Assembly: GCA_001768565.1 (NCBI GenBank)
Contig: MEOE01000034.1
Span: 58,570 to 122,569, forward strand
Reading direction: 5' to 3'
Origin: Bacteroidetes bacterium GWF2_33_16
GTDB taxonomy: Bacteria > Bacteroidota > Bacteroidia > Bacteroidales > UBA12077
Length of the DNA: 64,000 bases
Positions within the stretch are counted from its first letter, which is position 1; each line of letters starts with the position of its first letter. Both the position numbers and the translations under genes were made by a program. The notes beneath the pieces are model-generated. The model was not told the origin of the DNA, ran no database searches, and saw only the letters and a program-made list of their open reading frames with translations. Positions 1 to 9,263 of this stretch are shown here, piece by piece.

Positions 1-32
1 TCACCGAAGGTAATCCACTTCTTTTTAATTTC

Positions 33-81
33 CAATATTCAATATTCAATATTCAATATTCAATATTCAATATTCAATATC
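33..81. repeat. heptanucleotide tandem repeat (CAATATT, about 7 copies)
   Basis: Seven back-to-back copies of CAATATT, the last imperfect, lie downstream of the Memo-like gene. They are seen directly. No gene is visible in bases 1-155. Slippage could change copy number, but no promoter or reading frame depends on the repeat here. Confidence 0.9.
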
Positions 82-155
82 CAATAACGAATGATGAAAT
101 AAAATCAAAACTTCAAATTCGAACAACCAATACATTTTACATAAAAATCGATATT

Positions 156-1220
156 TTACTTATACCCAACAGCAGCATAACCAACCCAATGATGACTAGT
201 TGCCGGAGCAGTTATTCCCAATCCCAGATCGTCAACTCTTAATGAAGGGTGATCGATGCTATTTGAGTAACCAATAAAAGTACCAGCCAGCCCGCTCCCA
301 TTTACCTGTTTATCGAGATTATAGGCAGTTAATAATCCAAATGGTACTGAATACCGACCACACCAGGTCCATTTATATTCCTTATAATCGGTTTCCTGCA
401 CTGTATAATTAATAAATTGTTTGATTTTTTCAGGATTAATCTCATCAACTAAGCAAGTGTTAATAATCTCCATTTCATGATTTCGTGCATTTATAAGTCC
501 AATACTATCGGTTCCATAAGGAGCATAGTTTTTACCACCCCAATCCTCATCGCCATAATGCACAGCATCGGTAGAAATTACTATAGCAATATCTTTGCCC
601 CATTCCAGATTTTGTGTATCCATAATATCCTTTAAGATCTTAGCAAATGGTTCAGCAATTTGATTCATCTTTTCAAACGACATGTAAGGTACAAGAATAG
701 GTATAATCTCTAATTCACGATTTGGATATTGAAGAAAGGGAATAAGCGCCTCAAGTGAATGCTCAACACTATGCATCTCGTCGTGTACAAGGTATAAACT
801 GTCTGGTAGAGCTGATAAAATCTGATCCCGGATTTTTGAAACAGGAACATTTCCATAAGGAGCTGCCCATTTATCGAAAGAATCAAAAACAAGTTTATTC
901 TCAAGATTAAAATTTTTTGCTTTATGTGCCACACCAAAAAAGATAACTGTTTTAGCTTTAATTCCGCTTAAAACTATTGGATATAAATCACCCACATAAG
1001 CATAATCGTCGTGAGGTGTTATGGCTACACGCAAAATATCTTTATTCTGCCAATTAATGGCGTCCATACGAATTATGATACTATCCATTTGCCAATCATA
1101 TTTTGCAAAACCAATTGTATCGACTACTGGTCGTATCTTTTCAGATGATTCGTTTTTATTGGTGCAACCAATAGAAATAATTAAGCATACACTGATTAGT
1201 AAAGCCAGATTCCTGATCAT
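156..1220 (-). CDS. Memo-like (AmmeMemoRadiSam system protein B) lipoprotein
   Basis: This is a Memo/AmmeMemoRadiSam-B family protein, related to extradiol dioxygenase folds. The family signatures are visible: TPHDDYAY near residue 70, FFGVAH near 95, and MHSVEHSLEALIPFLQ, with His residues in the usual metal-site places. The start at 1220 is preferred over an upstream ATG at 1247 because it gives a clean signal peptide ending in a lipobox (IISIGC), so the protein is probably anchored in the envelope, unlike cytosolic Memo1. The family's activity is poorly defined; this assignment rests on motifs. The partners usually associated with the family (AMMECR1 and a radical-SAM protein) are not next to it in the window; they could lie beyond base 1. 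Confidence 0.85.
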   Translation of the reverse strand: MIRNLALLISVCLIISIGCTNKNESSEKIRPVVDTIGFAKYDWQMDSIIIRMDAINWQNKDILRVAITPHDDYAYVGDLYPIVLSGIKAKTVIFFGVAHKAKNFNLENKLVFDSFDKWAAPYGNVPVSKIRDQILSALPDSLYLVHDEMHSVEHSLEALIPFLQYPNRELEIIPILVPYMSFEKMNQIAEPFAKILKDIMDTQNLEWGKDIAIVISTDAVHYGDEDWGGKNYAPYGTDSIGLINARNHEMEIINTCLVDEINPEKIKQFINYTVQETDYKEYKWTWCGRYSVPFGLLTAYNLDKQVNGSGLAGTFIGYSNSIDHPSLRVDDLGLGITAPATSHHWVGYAAVGYK

Positions 1221-1300
1221 AATTGTTTTTTCTTTCAAATTTAGCAATGATTTTGTTTTCTGATATGAAAACCTTGAAAAAATAAAAAATTACCAAAACC

Positions 1301-2134
1301 TTAAAAATGAAGATTAAGAGCAGGTAAGTATTTTAACCCTTTTGGATTATTTCCAGCATAATTGAGCAATCCGATCTGAACTCCATGAAGTTCATCTGTC
1401 CGGTTATAAAGTGCAACAGATAACCCGAACAATTGACTTGTTCGCGAATAACCTACAATAGCCACACCACTGTATTTATAAGATTTAAGATAACCAGTAA
1501 AAGCAATACCTCTATAATTTTTCTCGCATGAAATATAAATTAAGCTTGTAGTCATTCCATTAATATCACCATCGGTTCCTACAATTAATCCTGCAACACC
1601 AATTCCATTAATAGTTTTCTTTGCACCAAGTCCTAACCCAGCAATGGAGATCCCTGAAATTCTTGAACTATCACCATCTGCCATAATTAATAACCCACCA
1701 ATTGATAATCCATTTACATTTCCTCCTGAACCAATTCCTAAGCCCCCAAAAGAAAAACCATTTAGATTATTATTTGAGGTTCCTACCCCTAAAACACCTA
1801 TATTTATTAACCCCATCCTACTAGCTGTAGGAATAATACCAAAACTTATTCCATTAACTACTGCATCTCTATTATTATATTTACTTAACCAGAAAGTAAC
1901 ATTTATTCCATTGATTTTTTTAACATTATTATCAGCAAAGTTTATTCGAATCCCATTAAACTCATACGAATTACCAAAACTGAGTCCATATTTCTTGCAT
2001 GGGATGTTTAATGCTTTTCCTGTGGACAATGTATCCCTAGCGCATAAATTGAATATACTAATCAAAAAAATCACAACATATAAAACAACTGTTTTTTTCA
2101 CAGTGCGTTGATTTAAGTAATCGAAAAATAACAA
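1301..2134 (-). CDS. secreted glycine-rich repeat protein (LA_2272-like surface repeats)
   Basis: After an N-terminal signal or anchor segment (about residues 14-32), the protein is a run of degenerate repeats of about 20-22 residues, each with a GISIAGLGLGA or NGLSIGGLLIMA-like core. This resembles the surface-repeat families annotated as LA_2272-like in Bacteroidetes and Leptospira. The repeats probably fold into a beta-rich, possibly solenoid, surface structure. No enzymatic residues are recognisable. It stops only 3 bp before the reverse-strand membrane gene at 2138-2527 would end, so the two are probably co-transcribed. Function unknown. Confidence 0.65.
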   Translation of the reverse strand: MLFFDYLNQRTVKKTVVLYVVIFLISIFNLCARDTLSTGKALNIPCKKYGLSFGNSYEFNGIRINFADNNVKKINGINVTFWLSKYNNRDAVVNGISFGIIPTASRMGLINIGVLGVGTSNNNLNGFSFGGLGIGSGGNVNGLSIGGLLIMADGDSSRISGISIAGLGLGAKKTINGIGVAGLIVGTDGDINGMTTSLIYISCEKNYRGIAFTGYLKSYKYSGVAIVGYSRTSQLFGLSVALYNRTDELHGVQIGLLNYAGNNPKGLKYLPALNLHF

Positions 2135-2137
2135 TTT

Positions 2138-2527
2138 TTAGATAGTAGCAGAAAACTTTTTCTTTTTATTATAACTTAAAATGAAAAGTACTCCAACTAT
2201 TACAAAGGGGATGGTAATGATTAGTATAATTATAGAGCTCCATAATATGGAATGGTTTTTATTATAATTAAACCAGAATAATACTGGACTCATAACTACA
2301 CCAATAACTGTAAAAATAATTCCGCCTATGAACTCCCATTTCCATGCTACAATTAAAAATGCAAGTAATATAAAAGAAGGAATAAGGTGGATAAGAAATG
2401 CACCTAGTTGCTGCCAAATTGTTAAACCCGGAGCAAATGAATCTGCAGCAAACAAACTCAAAAGGAGTATTGCCAGAATACAAATAATTCGTGGTGTCCA
2501 ATGTAATGCTTTAATTGATGTTTTCAT
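2138..2527 (-). CDS. four-helix membrane protein (DUF7670-like)
   Basis: A 129-residue integral membrane protein with four predicted hydrophobic helices (about residues 12-28, 40-62, 66-88 and 95-118) and a lysine-rich C-terminus. It resembles small Bacteroidetes proteins grouped as DUF7670. No catalytic motif is visible. It lies immediately upstream, in transcription order, of the repeat protein that ends at 1301, so a two-gene transcript is likely. Its biochemical role is unknown. Confidence 0.7.
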   Translation of the reverse strand: MKTSIKALHWTPRIICILAILLLSLFAADSFAPGLTIWQQLGAFLIHLIPSFILLAFLIVAWKWEFIGGIIFTVIGVVMSPVLFWFNYNKNHSILWSSIIILIITIPFVIVGVLFILSYNKKKKFSATI

Positions 2528-2820
2528 TTGGGGTAAAGTTTTTAGAATCCTACTCTGATGACTTTTCGGTACGTCCCGTTTTTTAAAGTGGTCTCTGGTC
2601 TCCGCTAGTTAAGATTCAAAGAAATTCCAGAATACGAATAAACTCAATTTGTTTTGCTTTTTTTAATATGATTAAAGGTACAACTTTAATAAGACGAAAT
2701 CAATAGAAATCATTATTTCTTGCTCTATATCAACACATTAACACTAATAAATAATAAAATAAAAGGAGTGCAAGTTTATAATTGGTTGAAAATTTTAATG
2801 TCTTAAAAATACTTAAAATG
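2528..2820. other. intergenic region without recognised gene
   Basis: About 290 bp between the DUF7670-like gene and the terminator of the next reverse-strand gene. It is AT-rich and I see no coding signal. It presumably holds the promoter for the gene starting at 2527, but no clear TAnnTTTG element was found. Confidence 0.5.
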
Positions 2821-2853
2821 AAAAAAGGCATCTTTAAAAGATACCTTTTTTTC
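2821..2853 (-). terminator. rho-independent terminator
   Basis: An AT-rich stem (AAAGGCATCTTT pairing with AAAGATACCTTT, one mismatch) with poly-A on one side and poly-T on the other. It lies 20 bp past the stop of the lipoprotein gene ending at 2874 and probably terminates that reverse-strand transcript. Confidence 0.75.
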
Positions 2854-2873
2854 TATCTGCTTAAATATTCTAT

Positions 2874-4583
2874 TTATTCATTTTCAACTAATTGCCATCC
2901 TGTACCATAGTCAGCATTACAAATGTGTGTTCCACCTGGAATAACATTATATATTGCAGTTGGTCCAGAGCTTGGATTTCGAAATGCTGAACCATTATTA
3001 TCAAAGTCATTTATATTTCTAAGATAACCAACGCCCGGATTATTAACTTCTATAGACGATATTTCTTTTGATGTATTTACTTCAGCTTTAATAATTGCTC
3101 CAGAACCAAATCCACCGATAGTATTTAAAGTTATAGTTGGAGGAGCAAATGGATCATATCCATAACCACCTTCTTCAATAGTTATTGAAGCTAAAGTACC
3201 ATCTGAATTAATGTTTCCAGAACTAATACTTAATACAGCTGGTATTGTAGGGTAGTTATATACTTCAAAAGTTGGCCTTGATGCTAAGGCTGTTGTATAA
3301 AATATAGTATCTTTATTAGCAGAACCATTGTCAGGATAAATCACTCCATTAACAATAGTTGAATAATCATTTAATATATATGTATCACCAATTATATTAT
3401 CTGAACCATCATTAATATTATCATCAACATATTTTCTTAAAATATTGCTAGAATAATCAGTAAGTTCAACTGAAACTTTAGGAAAATCTAAATAACCAGT
3501 TCCTTTATTTGTAATAAAAATACTGTATGTAGTTTGGTACTGAACATCAAGAACAGCACCAGTTCCACCTAAGCTAGAAATGTTTAATGTTGGTTTTGCA
3601 TTATAAACAGCACCATTATTAATAATAGCAACACTAGTAATTGAACCATTGCCATCTACTCCAATATTTGCCTGTGCAGCAAATCCATTAGTTCCTGTAG
3701 AAAAATCAACTGTTCCTGCTGAATATCCTGTACCACCATAAACGATATAAACACTAGAATATGCTGAAAGTGATGTTTTTTGTGCTTGAGCACTTAATGC
3801 AAAGCCGGAGCCAACCGTAGCGCCAGCTGGAGCAGGTACAGTAGCATAAACACTTGGGACTCCATCAATCCATAAACTATTATACGAAACATTATAAACA
3901 ACTTCTCTATCTATAATAGCTAAGGTTCCATCTTCATTTTCAACTCCAACGGTTTGGTTGTCTATAATTTGTGGATAATAAACATAAAGATAATCACTTC
4001 CTCTAGAATCAACAGGAACTAGTACTTCATAATTTCCTGTTGCATTAGTTGTTCCTGTAAATACCTGATTATTTGCACTCGCCAAATTCTCATTTTTTAC
4101 TCTAACAATTGCTCCAACTACTGGTTCTGGTTCTCTGTTTGTTACATCAGATTCGTAAATTAATCTTCCTTTTACTGTTGCAATTTTATCAGATGCTAAC
4201 GAATACATATAGAATGTTTCGTGCACTTGTCTTTGACGGAAATTGGTAATATTCGTACCTACTTCTCCTAATATTGAAGTATAGTTACCTTTTGATGCTG
4301 TAATAACGATATAACCCCCAATTTTCACATCTTTAAAAATTACTATTCCATCAGAATTTGTTGAATCACTAACAATTTTATTATCAATTGCAATTTTTAC
4401 TGTTGCACCTGATAAAGCAGAATAATTATTTGATGCATCTAAGATAGAAATAACAACATCAACAAGTTGTTGTTGTTCAAGAGCTTCTTCTTCAGTATAC
4501 TGGTCTTCTTCACACGAAGTAAATACTAATCCAGCAATCATTATAAATACAAAAAATTTAATAATACTTTTCATAGTTTTCAT
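2874..4583 (-). CDS. secreted lipoprotein with carboxypeptidase-regulatory-like domains
   Basis: A 569-residue lipoprotein with a signal peptide and lipobox (GLVFTSCEED). Two beta-sandwich regions like carboxypeptidase regulatory domains follow: about 40-110, with DGIVIFKDVKIGGYIVI, and 135-220, with ATGNYEVLVPVDSRG. The rest (about 290-530) holds three or four imperfect repeats with the pattern GGTGYSAG ... PTLNI..LGGTGAVLDVQ, probably an Ig- or adhesin-like beta-rich array. No catalytic residues are recognised. It is followed on the same strand by the barrel protein ending at 4616, which it precedes on the map; the two may form an exported pair, because the barrel is transcribed first and ends 32 bp before this gene begins. 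Confidence 0.7.
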   Translation of the reverse strand: MKTMKSIIKFFVFIMIAGLVFTSCEEDQYTEEEALEQQQLVDVVISILDASNNYSALSGATVKIAIDNKIVSDSTNSDGIVIFKDVKIGGYIVITASKGNYTSILGEVGTNITNFRQRQVHETFYMYSLASDKIATVKGRLIYESDVTNREPEPVVGAIVRVKNENLASANNQVFTGTTNATGNYEVLVPVDSRGSDYLYVYYPQIIDNQTVGVENEDGTLAIIDREVVYNVSYNSLWIDGVPSVYATVPAPAGATVGSGFALSAQAQKTSLSAYSSVYIVYGGTGYSAGTVDFSTGTNGFAAQANIGVDGNGSITSVAIINNGAVYNAKPTLNISSLGGTGAVLDVQYQTTYSIFITNKGTGYLDFPKVSVELTDYSSNILRKYVDDNINDGSDNIIGDTYILNDYSTIVNGVIYPDNGSANKDTIFYTTALASRPTFEVYNYPTIPAVLSISSGNINSDGTLASITIEEGGYGYDPFAPPTITLNTIGGFGSGAIIKAEVNTSKEISSIEVNNPGVGYLRNINDFDNNGSAFRNPSSGPTAIYNVIPGGTHICNADYGTGWQLVENE

Positions 4584-4615
4584 AATTTAAATTTGACATT
4601 TATATTTTCTATTTT

Positions 4616-5377
4616 TTACTTTAATCCAAAGCCAAGAGTAAAATACATTGTATTATTTTTTAGATCACCTTGTATTTCGGTCACTTCTAAATAACTGTAT
4701 CCATTGTATATAGAATTTATTCCATATCTGTAACGAGCATCAATTAAAATATAAAACTTCTCGGAAATAGGTAGCTCAATACCAATACCTGCAGTAGCGC
4801 TGTATTGTATCTTTTCCATATTATTTGTAATATTTTCTTCGCCGGTATATGTATGTGGACCTCCATACTCATCAATAATAGTACCTTCTTTGGTAACTCC
4901 AGTATGTAAATTATATCCAAAAGAAGGGCCAATAAAACCATTTAATTTAAATCCGGAAATACCTAATGAGTATTTAAACAAAACAGGTAATTCAATATTA
5001 TGCATTATAATTTCCTTGTTTTTAATATTAATTGAATACCAGGAGTCATTTCCTACTAAAGAAGGAATATAAATATCTAATAACCGTCCCCCTTGCTGAA
5101 AATAACTAACTTCCAATTGCAAGGCCATTTTTTCATTAAATACATAATTTAGAAAACCTCCTCCAGTTATTCCTTGAATAGAGTTGGTATGTGGTTGTTG
5201 ATTGGTAAATTCACTTATTGTGGTTCCAAATTTTAAACCATATTTCAAGTTATTTAAAAATCCACCACTAGAAATTTCACTTTCTTGCGCTAACACTGTT
5301 CCTGAAAACAAAAAAAGAAGTGTTCCAAGAAAAAGTTTTTGATTTAACATTTTTTTAATCATAAAGTTGTGTTTCAT
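4616..5377 (-). CDS. outer-membrane beta-barrel protein (PorT-like)
   Basis: A 253-residue protein with a signal peptide ending LFSGTVLAQES. It has the alternating beta-strand pattern of the Bacteroidetes eight-stranded barrel family: FGTTISEFTNQ, MALQLEVSYFQQGG, IELPVLFKYSLGISGFKLNGFIGPSFGYNLH, and a C-terminal strand ending in FTLGFGLK. The terminal hydrophobic strand fits BAM recognition. Specific cargo is unknown. The start at 5377 gives a slightly long leader; ATG codons at residues 6 and 10 are alternatives. Confidence 0.8.
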   Translation of the reverse strand: MKHNFMIKKMLNQKLFLGTLLFLFSGTVLAQESEISSGGFLNNLKYGLKFGTTISEFTNQQPHTNSIQGITGGGFLNYVFNEKMALQLEVSYFQQGGRLLDIYIPSLVGNDSWYSINIKNKEIIMHNIELPVLFKYSLGISGFKLNGFIGPSFGYNLHTGVTKEGTIIDEYGGPHTYTGEENITNNMEKIQYSATAGIGIELPISEKFYILIDARYRYGINSIYNGYSYLEVTEIQGDLKNNTMYFTLGFGLK

Positions 5378-5658
5378 AATTAAATGTATTTTAATTTATT
5401 ATTTTATTAATAGGGCTATAGATAATCTAAATTAGTTTAGAGATAAAAATTTTTTAGAAAATCCCTATCTCTTTATAAATTAAATTATAACGTGAAATTA
5501 ATCTTTTTTTTTAAGAATTCAAATACCTTTTTGTAACGTTTGACAAATATATAATATCTCACATTATTTATTTAAGTTCACTTTCCAATAATAGATTTCA
5601 ATGAAGAAATTTACATAATTGGTTTCTAAATCTTTTGAGGCAATTAGATTATAATAGA

Positions 5659-6309
5659 TTAAATCATAAGTAATAAGGAAAAAAAGTGACACAGGCTTCC
5701 ACCAATTATGAATAAGTGAAAGATTCCATGGCCATAGGGTATTTTTTCAATCAAATAAAAAATTACACCAAACATATAAGATAAACAACCTGCCAGTAAG
5801 AACCAAAGCGAAGTTGCTGGATAATATTTAACAATAGGTACAATAGCAATTATGCCAGTCCACCCCATTATAACGTATAACCAGGCTGAAATGCTACGAT
5901 ATTTTGGTGAGTAAAACCAGATTTTAAAAATAACCCCTGCAATTGCCATACTCCAAACAAGTCCAAAAATTACCCATCCAAATGCACCTTTTATTCCTAC
6001 CAGAGTGAATGGCGTATATGTTGCTGCAATTAGAATATAAATAGATGAGTGATCGAAACGGTTTAAATGATATTTTGTTTTGATATTTGTTACACTATGA
6101 AACAAGGTAGATGCAGCATAAAGATTGATTAATCCAGCTCCAAAAATACTGAAAGTTACAATATGCCATGTAGTCCCGTGGTATGAAGCTTTTATAATTA
6201 GTAAAGTTGTACAAGCCAATGCAATTAGCAAACCAATGCCATGCGAAGTACTATTTACAATCTCTTCGTTTTTTTTTCTCTTATTTGTTTTCGTTTTTCT
6301 AATAGCCAT
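5659..6309 (-). CDS. trhA: hemolysin III / TrhA family membrane protein
   Basis: A 216-residue member of the PAQR/hemolysin III superfamily with seven predicted membrane helices. Family motifs are clear: STSHGIG near residue 22, ASTLFHS near 66-72, RFDHSSIYILIAATYTP near 84-100 and the C-terminal GHGIFHLF near 193-200; the conserved His, Ser and Asp residues are presumed metal ligands. Bacterial members have been linked to membrane homeostasis (TrhA in E. coli); haemolysis is a historical name. It appears to be a single gene. About 280 bp of AT-rich sequence on its downstream side holds no gene I can see. Confidence 0.9.
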   Translation of the reverse strand: MAIRKTKTNKRKKNEEIVNSTSHGIGLLIALACTTLLIIKASYHGTTWHIVTFSIFGAGLINLYAASTLFHSVTNIKTKYHLNRFDHSSIYILIAATYTPFTLVGIKGAFGWVIFGLVWSMAIAGVIFKIWFYSPKYRSISAWLYVIMGWTGIIAIVPIVKYYPATSLWFLLAGCLSYMFGVIFYLIEKIPYGHGIFHLFIIGGSLCHFFSLLLMI

Positions 6310-6473
6310 AAAACAATCCTAATTTGAAAGTATATACAAAGGTAATGATTTTGAAAAGCTACTTAAATAAAAAATTTAGTTATTTTGAAAATGGAGATTT
6401 TACTTTTTTATTTTTTTATAAAATTCGGTAATAAATTAAATTGTTAAAATAGAATAAAATCTTCAACGCATTT

Positions 6474-6481
6474 TATCTTTG
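6474..6481 (+). promoter_or_regulatory. Bacteroidetes -7 box for the YafY gene
   Basis: TATCTTTG matches the Bacteroidetes -7 consensus TAnnTTTG and sits 28 bp before the YafY-type start at 6510. A clear -33 TTTG is not present. Confidence 0.55.
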
Positions 6482-6509
6482 TTAAACTATTATTTTTAGA
6501 ACCCAAAAG

Positions 6510-7466
6510 ATGAATCGAATAGACCGTTTAACAGCAATACTTATTCATTTGCAATCGAAAAAAATTGTAACTGCCCACGAACTGGCCAAACGGTTCAATA
6601 TTAGCAAAAGAACGGTTTATCGCGATATTCGATCTTTAGAAGAGGCAGGAATTCCTATTGGTTCTGAACCCGGTGTCGGATATTTTATTGTTGATAGTTA
6701 TCACTTACCACCTGTAGGTTTTTCAAAAGAAGAAGCAAGTGCATTGTTGATTGCAAATAAGCTTACAGAGAAACTTACAGACAAATCGTTGCAAGAAAAT
6801 CTCAACTCGGCTTTATACAAAATCAGATCAATTTTAAATGTTAACGAGAAGGAATTTATTGAGAAAATTGATCATCACATTGAAGTTTTCAGTTCATCAT
6901 CGATACAGAATAGCAATATTCCTTACAAGATTTTAGATACAATTTTAAAGGGAATAGATAAAAAACAGGCACTCGGACTGACTTATAATTCATTATCAAA
7001 AAGCGAAGAGAGCTGCCGGATTGTTGAACCGATTGGTATTTGCCATTATAGTTTTAACTGGCACTTAATTGCTTATTGCAGGTTACGAAATGATTACCGC
7101 GATTTTCGAATCGACCGAATAAAAAGTATTACCCTTACAGATCAAAAATTTATTATAGAGAACAAACCCTCGATTCAAGACTATTTTAAAACAATTACAT
7201 CTACAAATGATGTATTTATTGTTAGGCTTTTGGTCGACAAAGAAATTATTTCAGAAATAAGTCAGGCCAAATATTACTATGGTTTTATTGATGAAAAAGA
7301 GTTGGGTGATAAAATTGAAATGACATTCTTAAGTAACTCCAAAGACTATATAAGCAAGTGGATTTTAACACTACTGGACAAGATTGAAGTTATTGAACCA
7401 GAATCTCTTAAGGCAACTATTTTCAGAATGATAAAAAAACTTCAAAAAAAATATTATCATAGTTGA
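6510..7466 (+). CDS. YafY-type regulator (HTH_11 + WYL)
   Basis: A 318-residue transcriptional regulator. It has an N-terminal DeoR-like winged helix (about 1-60, with AHELAKRFNISKRTVYRDIRSLEEAGIPI) and a WYL-type ligand-sensing domain (about 140-215, with FNWHLIAYCRLRNDYRDFRIDRI). WYL regulators bind a small or nucleic-acid ligand and control neighbouring genes. It is followed 58 bp later by a GyrI-like effector-binding protein. The gap contains an inverted repeat TGACA-N6-TGTCA that overlaps its stop and is a good candidate operator. Confidence 0.9.
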   Translation: MNRIDRLTAILIHLQSKKIVTAHELAKRFNISKRTVYRDIRSLEEAGIPIGSEPGVGYFIVDSYHLPPVGFSKEEASALLIANKLTEKLTDKSLQENLNSALYKIRSILNVNEKEFIEKIDHHIEVFSSSSIQNSNIPYKILDTILKGIDKKQALGLTYNSLSKSEESCRIVEPIGICHYSFNWHLIAYCRLRNDYRDFRIDRIKSITLTDQKFIIENKPSIQDYFKTITSTNDVFIVRLLVDKEIISEISQAKYYYGFIDEKELGDKIEMTFLSNSKDYISKWILTLLDKIEVIEPESLKATIFRMIKKLQKKYYHS

Positions 7467-7479
7467 CATACTGTTGTCA
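7464..7479. promoter_or_regulatory. inverted repeat, candidate operator
   Basis: TGACA, six bases, TGTCA, located just past the regulator stop and about 45-60 bp before the GyrI-like start. A -7-like ATCTTTG at about 7491-7498 places the repeat near the -35 region of the second gene. Control by the upstream YafY protein is inferred from position only. Confidence 0.45.
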
Positions 7480-7524
7480 CTCCCGGTTATGATCTTTGTT
7501 TTGTAAAACGTAAAACAAAACAAG

Positions 7525-7968
7525 ATGGAAATAAAAAATGTGAAACAGACCAATGTATTTGGTAAAGAAATCAAAACAAGCTTAAAGACTATTTGGAATC
7601 ATGTTCAGGTTCTTCCGAACGATATTATGAACGAGATGGTTCAAAAAAATGTAAATGCCCAGGGTCCACAAATTTGGATATACAGGGGTGCGGATGGAAA
7701 CCCCGAAACAGTTTTCGACTTACTGATTGGTTTTCCTGTTGAAAACAACAATGTGGACAGCAGTATTAATACCTTACCAGATTTCAAATGTGCAAGCATT
7801 ATTCACAAAGGCGATTGGAGTACATTCAACGAGACCTATTGTCTGGTTATTGGTGAAGTAATGAAAAACGGATATCATATGACAGGAGAATGCCGCGAAG
7901 TATATCATACAGTAGATTTCGAAAATGTAGAAAATAATATTACCGAAATACAAATCGGAATTAGGTAA
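7525..7968 (+). CDS. GyrI-like / AraC effector-binding domain protein
   Basis: A 147-residue single-domain protein resembling the GyrI-like small-molecule-binding fold (SOUL/AraC_E_bind type), with PDFKCASIIHKGDWSTFNETYCLVIGEVMKNGY and a C-terminal ..ENNITEIQIGIR strand. Such domains bind hydrophobic small molecules, and some hydrolyse or sequester them. Its place directly after a WYL regulator suggests a stress or xenobiotic response pair; the ligand is unknown. Confidence 0.8.
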   Translation: MEIKNVKQTNVFGKEIKTSLKTIWNHVQVLPNDIMNEMVQKNVNAQGPQIWIYRGADGNPETVFDLLIGFPVENNNVDSSINTLPDFKCASIIHKGDWSTFNETYCLVIGEVMKNGYHMTGECREVYHTVDFENVENNITEIQIGIR

Positions 7969-8005
7969 AATATAGATGTGAGACACAAGATACAAGATAA
8001 AAGCC

Positions 8006-8160
8006 CGCCTTGCCACCCGCCTGGATGACGCAGCCGGACTGGGACGGGCAGGGAAAAAGATAAAAGTAAAATCATTTTAATACTAATTACTTGTTTCTTG
8101 ATACTTGATTCTTGTTTCTTGATTATTGATACTTGATACTAATTACTAAATACAAATAAA
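8006..8160. repeat. GC-rich islet followed by degenerate CTTGATAC/CTTGTTTC repeats
   Basis: A GC-rich patch (CCCGCC...GGGACGGGCAGG) followed by degenerate copies of CTTGATACTT and CTTGTTTCTT. A related arrangement occurs at 13082-13145, where CCCGC-N5-GCGGG precedes the same CTTGAT... text. This looks like a dispersed intergenic repeat of this genome. Confidence 0.6.
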
Positions 8161-8511
8161 ATGAAAGAAATACCCATAAAAAAAGAACTTGTAAGCTTTT
8201 GCGGCTTATACTGTGGATCGTGTGGCAAGTACCTGAATGGCAAATGCCCGGGATGCATAGGAAACGAAAAAGCAACTTGGTGTAAAATTCGCAAGTGTTG
8301 TTTGGAAAAAGGAATTGACTCATGTGCTCAGTGCAATGAATTTACCGATGTTAAAGACTGCAAGATGTTCGATAATTTTGTTGCCAAGATGTTCGAATTT
8401 GTATTTAAGTCGGATCGAAAAGCCGGAATAAAAATGATTAAAGAATCAGGGTACGAAGAGTTTGCCAAATTTATGGCTGAAAACAAATTAATATCGATAA
8501 AAAAATCTTAA
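8161..8511 (+). CDS. DUF3795 cysteine-rich protein
   Basis: A 116-residue soluble protein whose N-terminal half is a cysteine cluster: CGLYCGSCGKYLNGKCPGC, then CKIRKCC and CAQCNEF. This is the DUF3795 signature, presumed to bind zinc or an iron-sulfur centre. Function is not established. It is a single gene with a likely terminator about 30 bp downstream. Confidence 0.85.
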   Translation: MKEIPIKKELVSFCGLYCGSCGKYLNGKCPGCIGNEKATWCKIRKCCLEKGIDSCAQCNEFTDVKDCKMFDNFVAKMFEFVFKSDRKAGIKMIKESGYEEFAKFMAENKLISIKKS

Positions 8512-8538
8512 AAGATTACTTTAACATTTTCCTTGTTT

Positions 8539-8575
8539 ACTTCCAATGATTAAAAATCTTCGGAAGTTTTTTTTT
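8539..8575 (+). terminator. rho-independent terminator
   Basis: ACTTCC pairs with GGAAGT across a 17-base loop with further internal GATT/AATC pairing, followed by nine T residues. It lies 28 bp past the DUF3795 stop. Confidence 0.7.
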
Positions 8576-8766
8576 AATCAAAATAATTATATAGTAAAGT
8601 GAATAGTTAAAAAATAAATGGTTAACTATTAAACAACTATATTAATTATGCTTAGTTGTATAATCTTACCTAAAAATATATAAAAAGACATCCAATAATT
8701 TTACTTTTTATGTAATTATAAAATAGAATCGTATCTTTAAGGTTATTAACCTTTAATTTTTTTATT

Positions 8767-9225
8767 ATGGAAAAATCAGATGTTCAACAAACTTCATCAT
8801 TAGAGAAAAATGAATTGATTCTTGATGCAAAAAGTATAGTCTATATAACTGAGACCAGAAAATGGGCAAAATTTCTAGCAATTCTAGGTTTTGTTTTTTT
8901 AGGCTTAATTATTCTTTTGGGTCTTTTTTTCCTTTTAATTGGGTCAATTTTTGGAGGTTTTTTAGGAGTATTTGAACGAGTCTTAATCTTTTTAGTATAC
9001 ATAGCAATTGGTGCATTATACTTTTTTCCTGTCTATTATTTATTTAAATTTTCATTTTTTATAAAAAAAGCTGTTGAGAAATATGAACAAAAAGATCTTA
9101 CAATAGCTTTTGAGAACTTAAAATCACATTATAAGTTTATTGGAATTTTAACAATCGTTGTTTTAAGTCTATATGTTTTAATCGGAATTGTTGCTGCAAT
9201 CATTGGAATGGCTAAAATATTTTAA
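8767..9225 (+). CDS. small membrane protein (DUF5362-like)
   Basis: A 152-residue protein with a short polar N-terminus and three or four hydrophobic helices (about 37-65, 68-98 and 125-148), resembling the DUF5362 family of Bacteroidetes membrane proteins. The upstream region holds a TATCTTTA box at about 8733-8740, a likely -7 element. No enzymatic residues are seen; role unknown. Confidence 0.7.
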   Translation: MEKSDVQQTSSLEKNELILDAKSIVYITETRKWAKFLAILGFVFLGLIILLGLFFLLIGSIFGGFLGVFERVLIFLVYIAIGALYFFPVYYLFKFSFFIKKAVEKYEQKDLTIAFENLKSHYKFIGILTIVVLSLYVLIGIVAAIIGMAKIF

Positions 9226-9263
9226 AATAATTTATTTATATAGTTCAAAATCAAAATATTATT

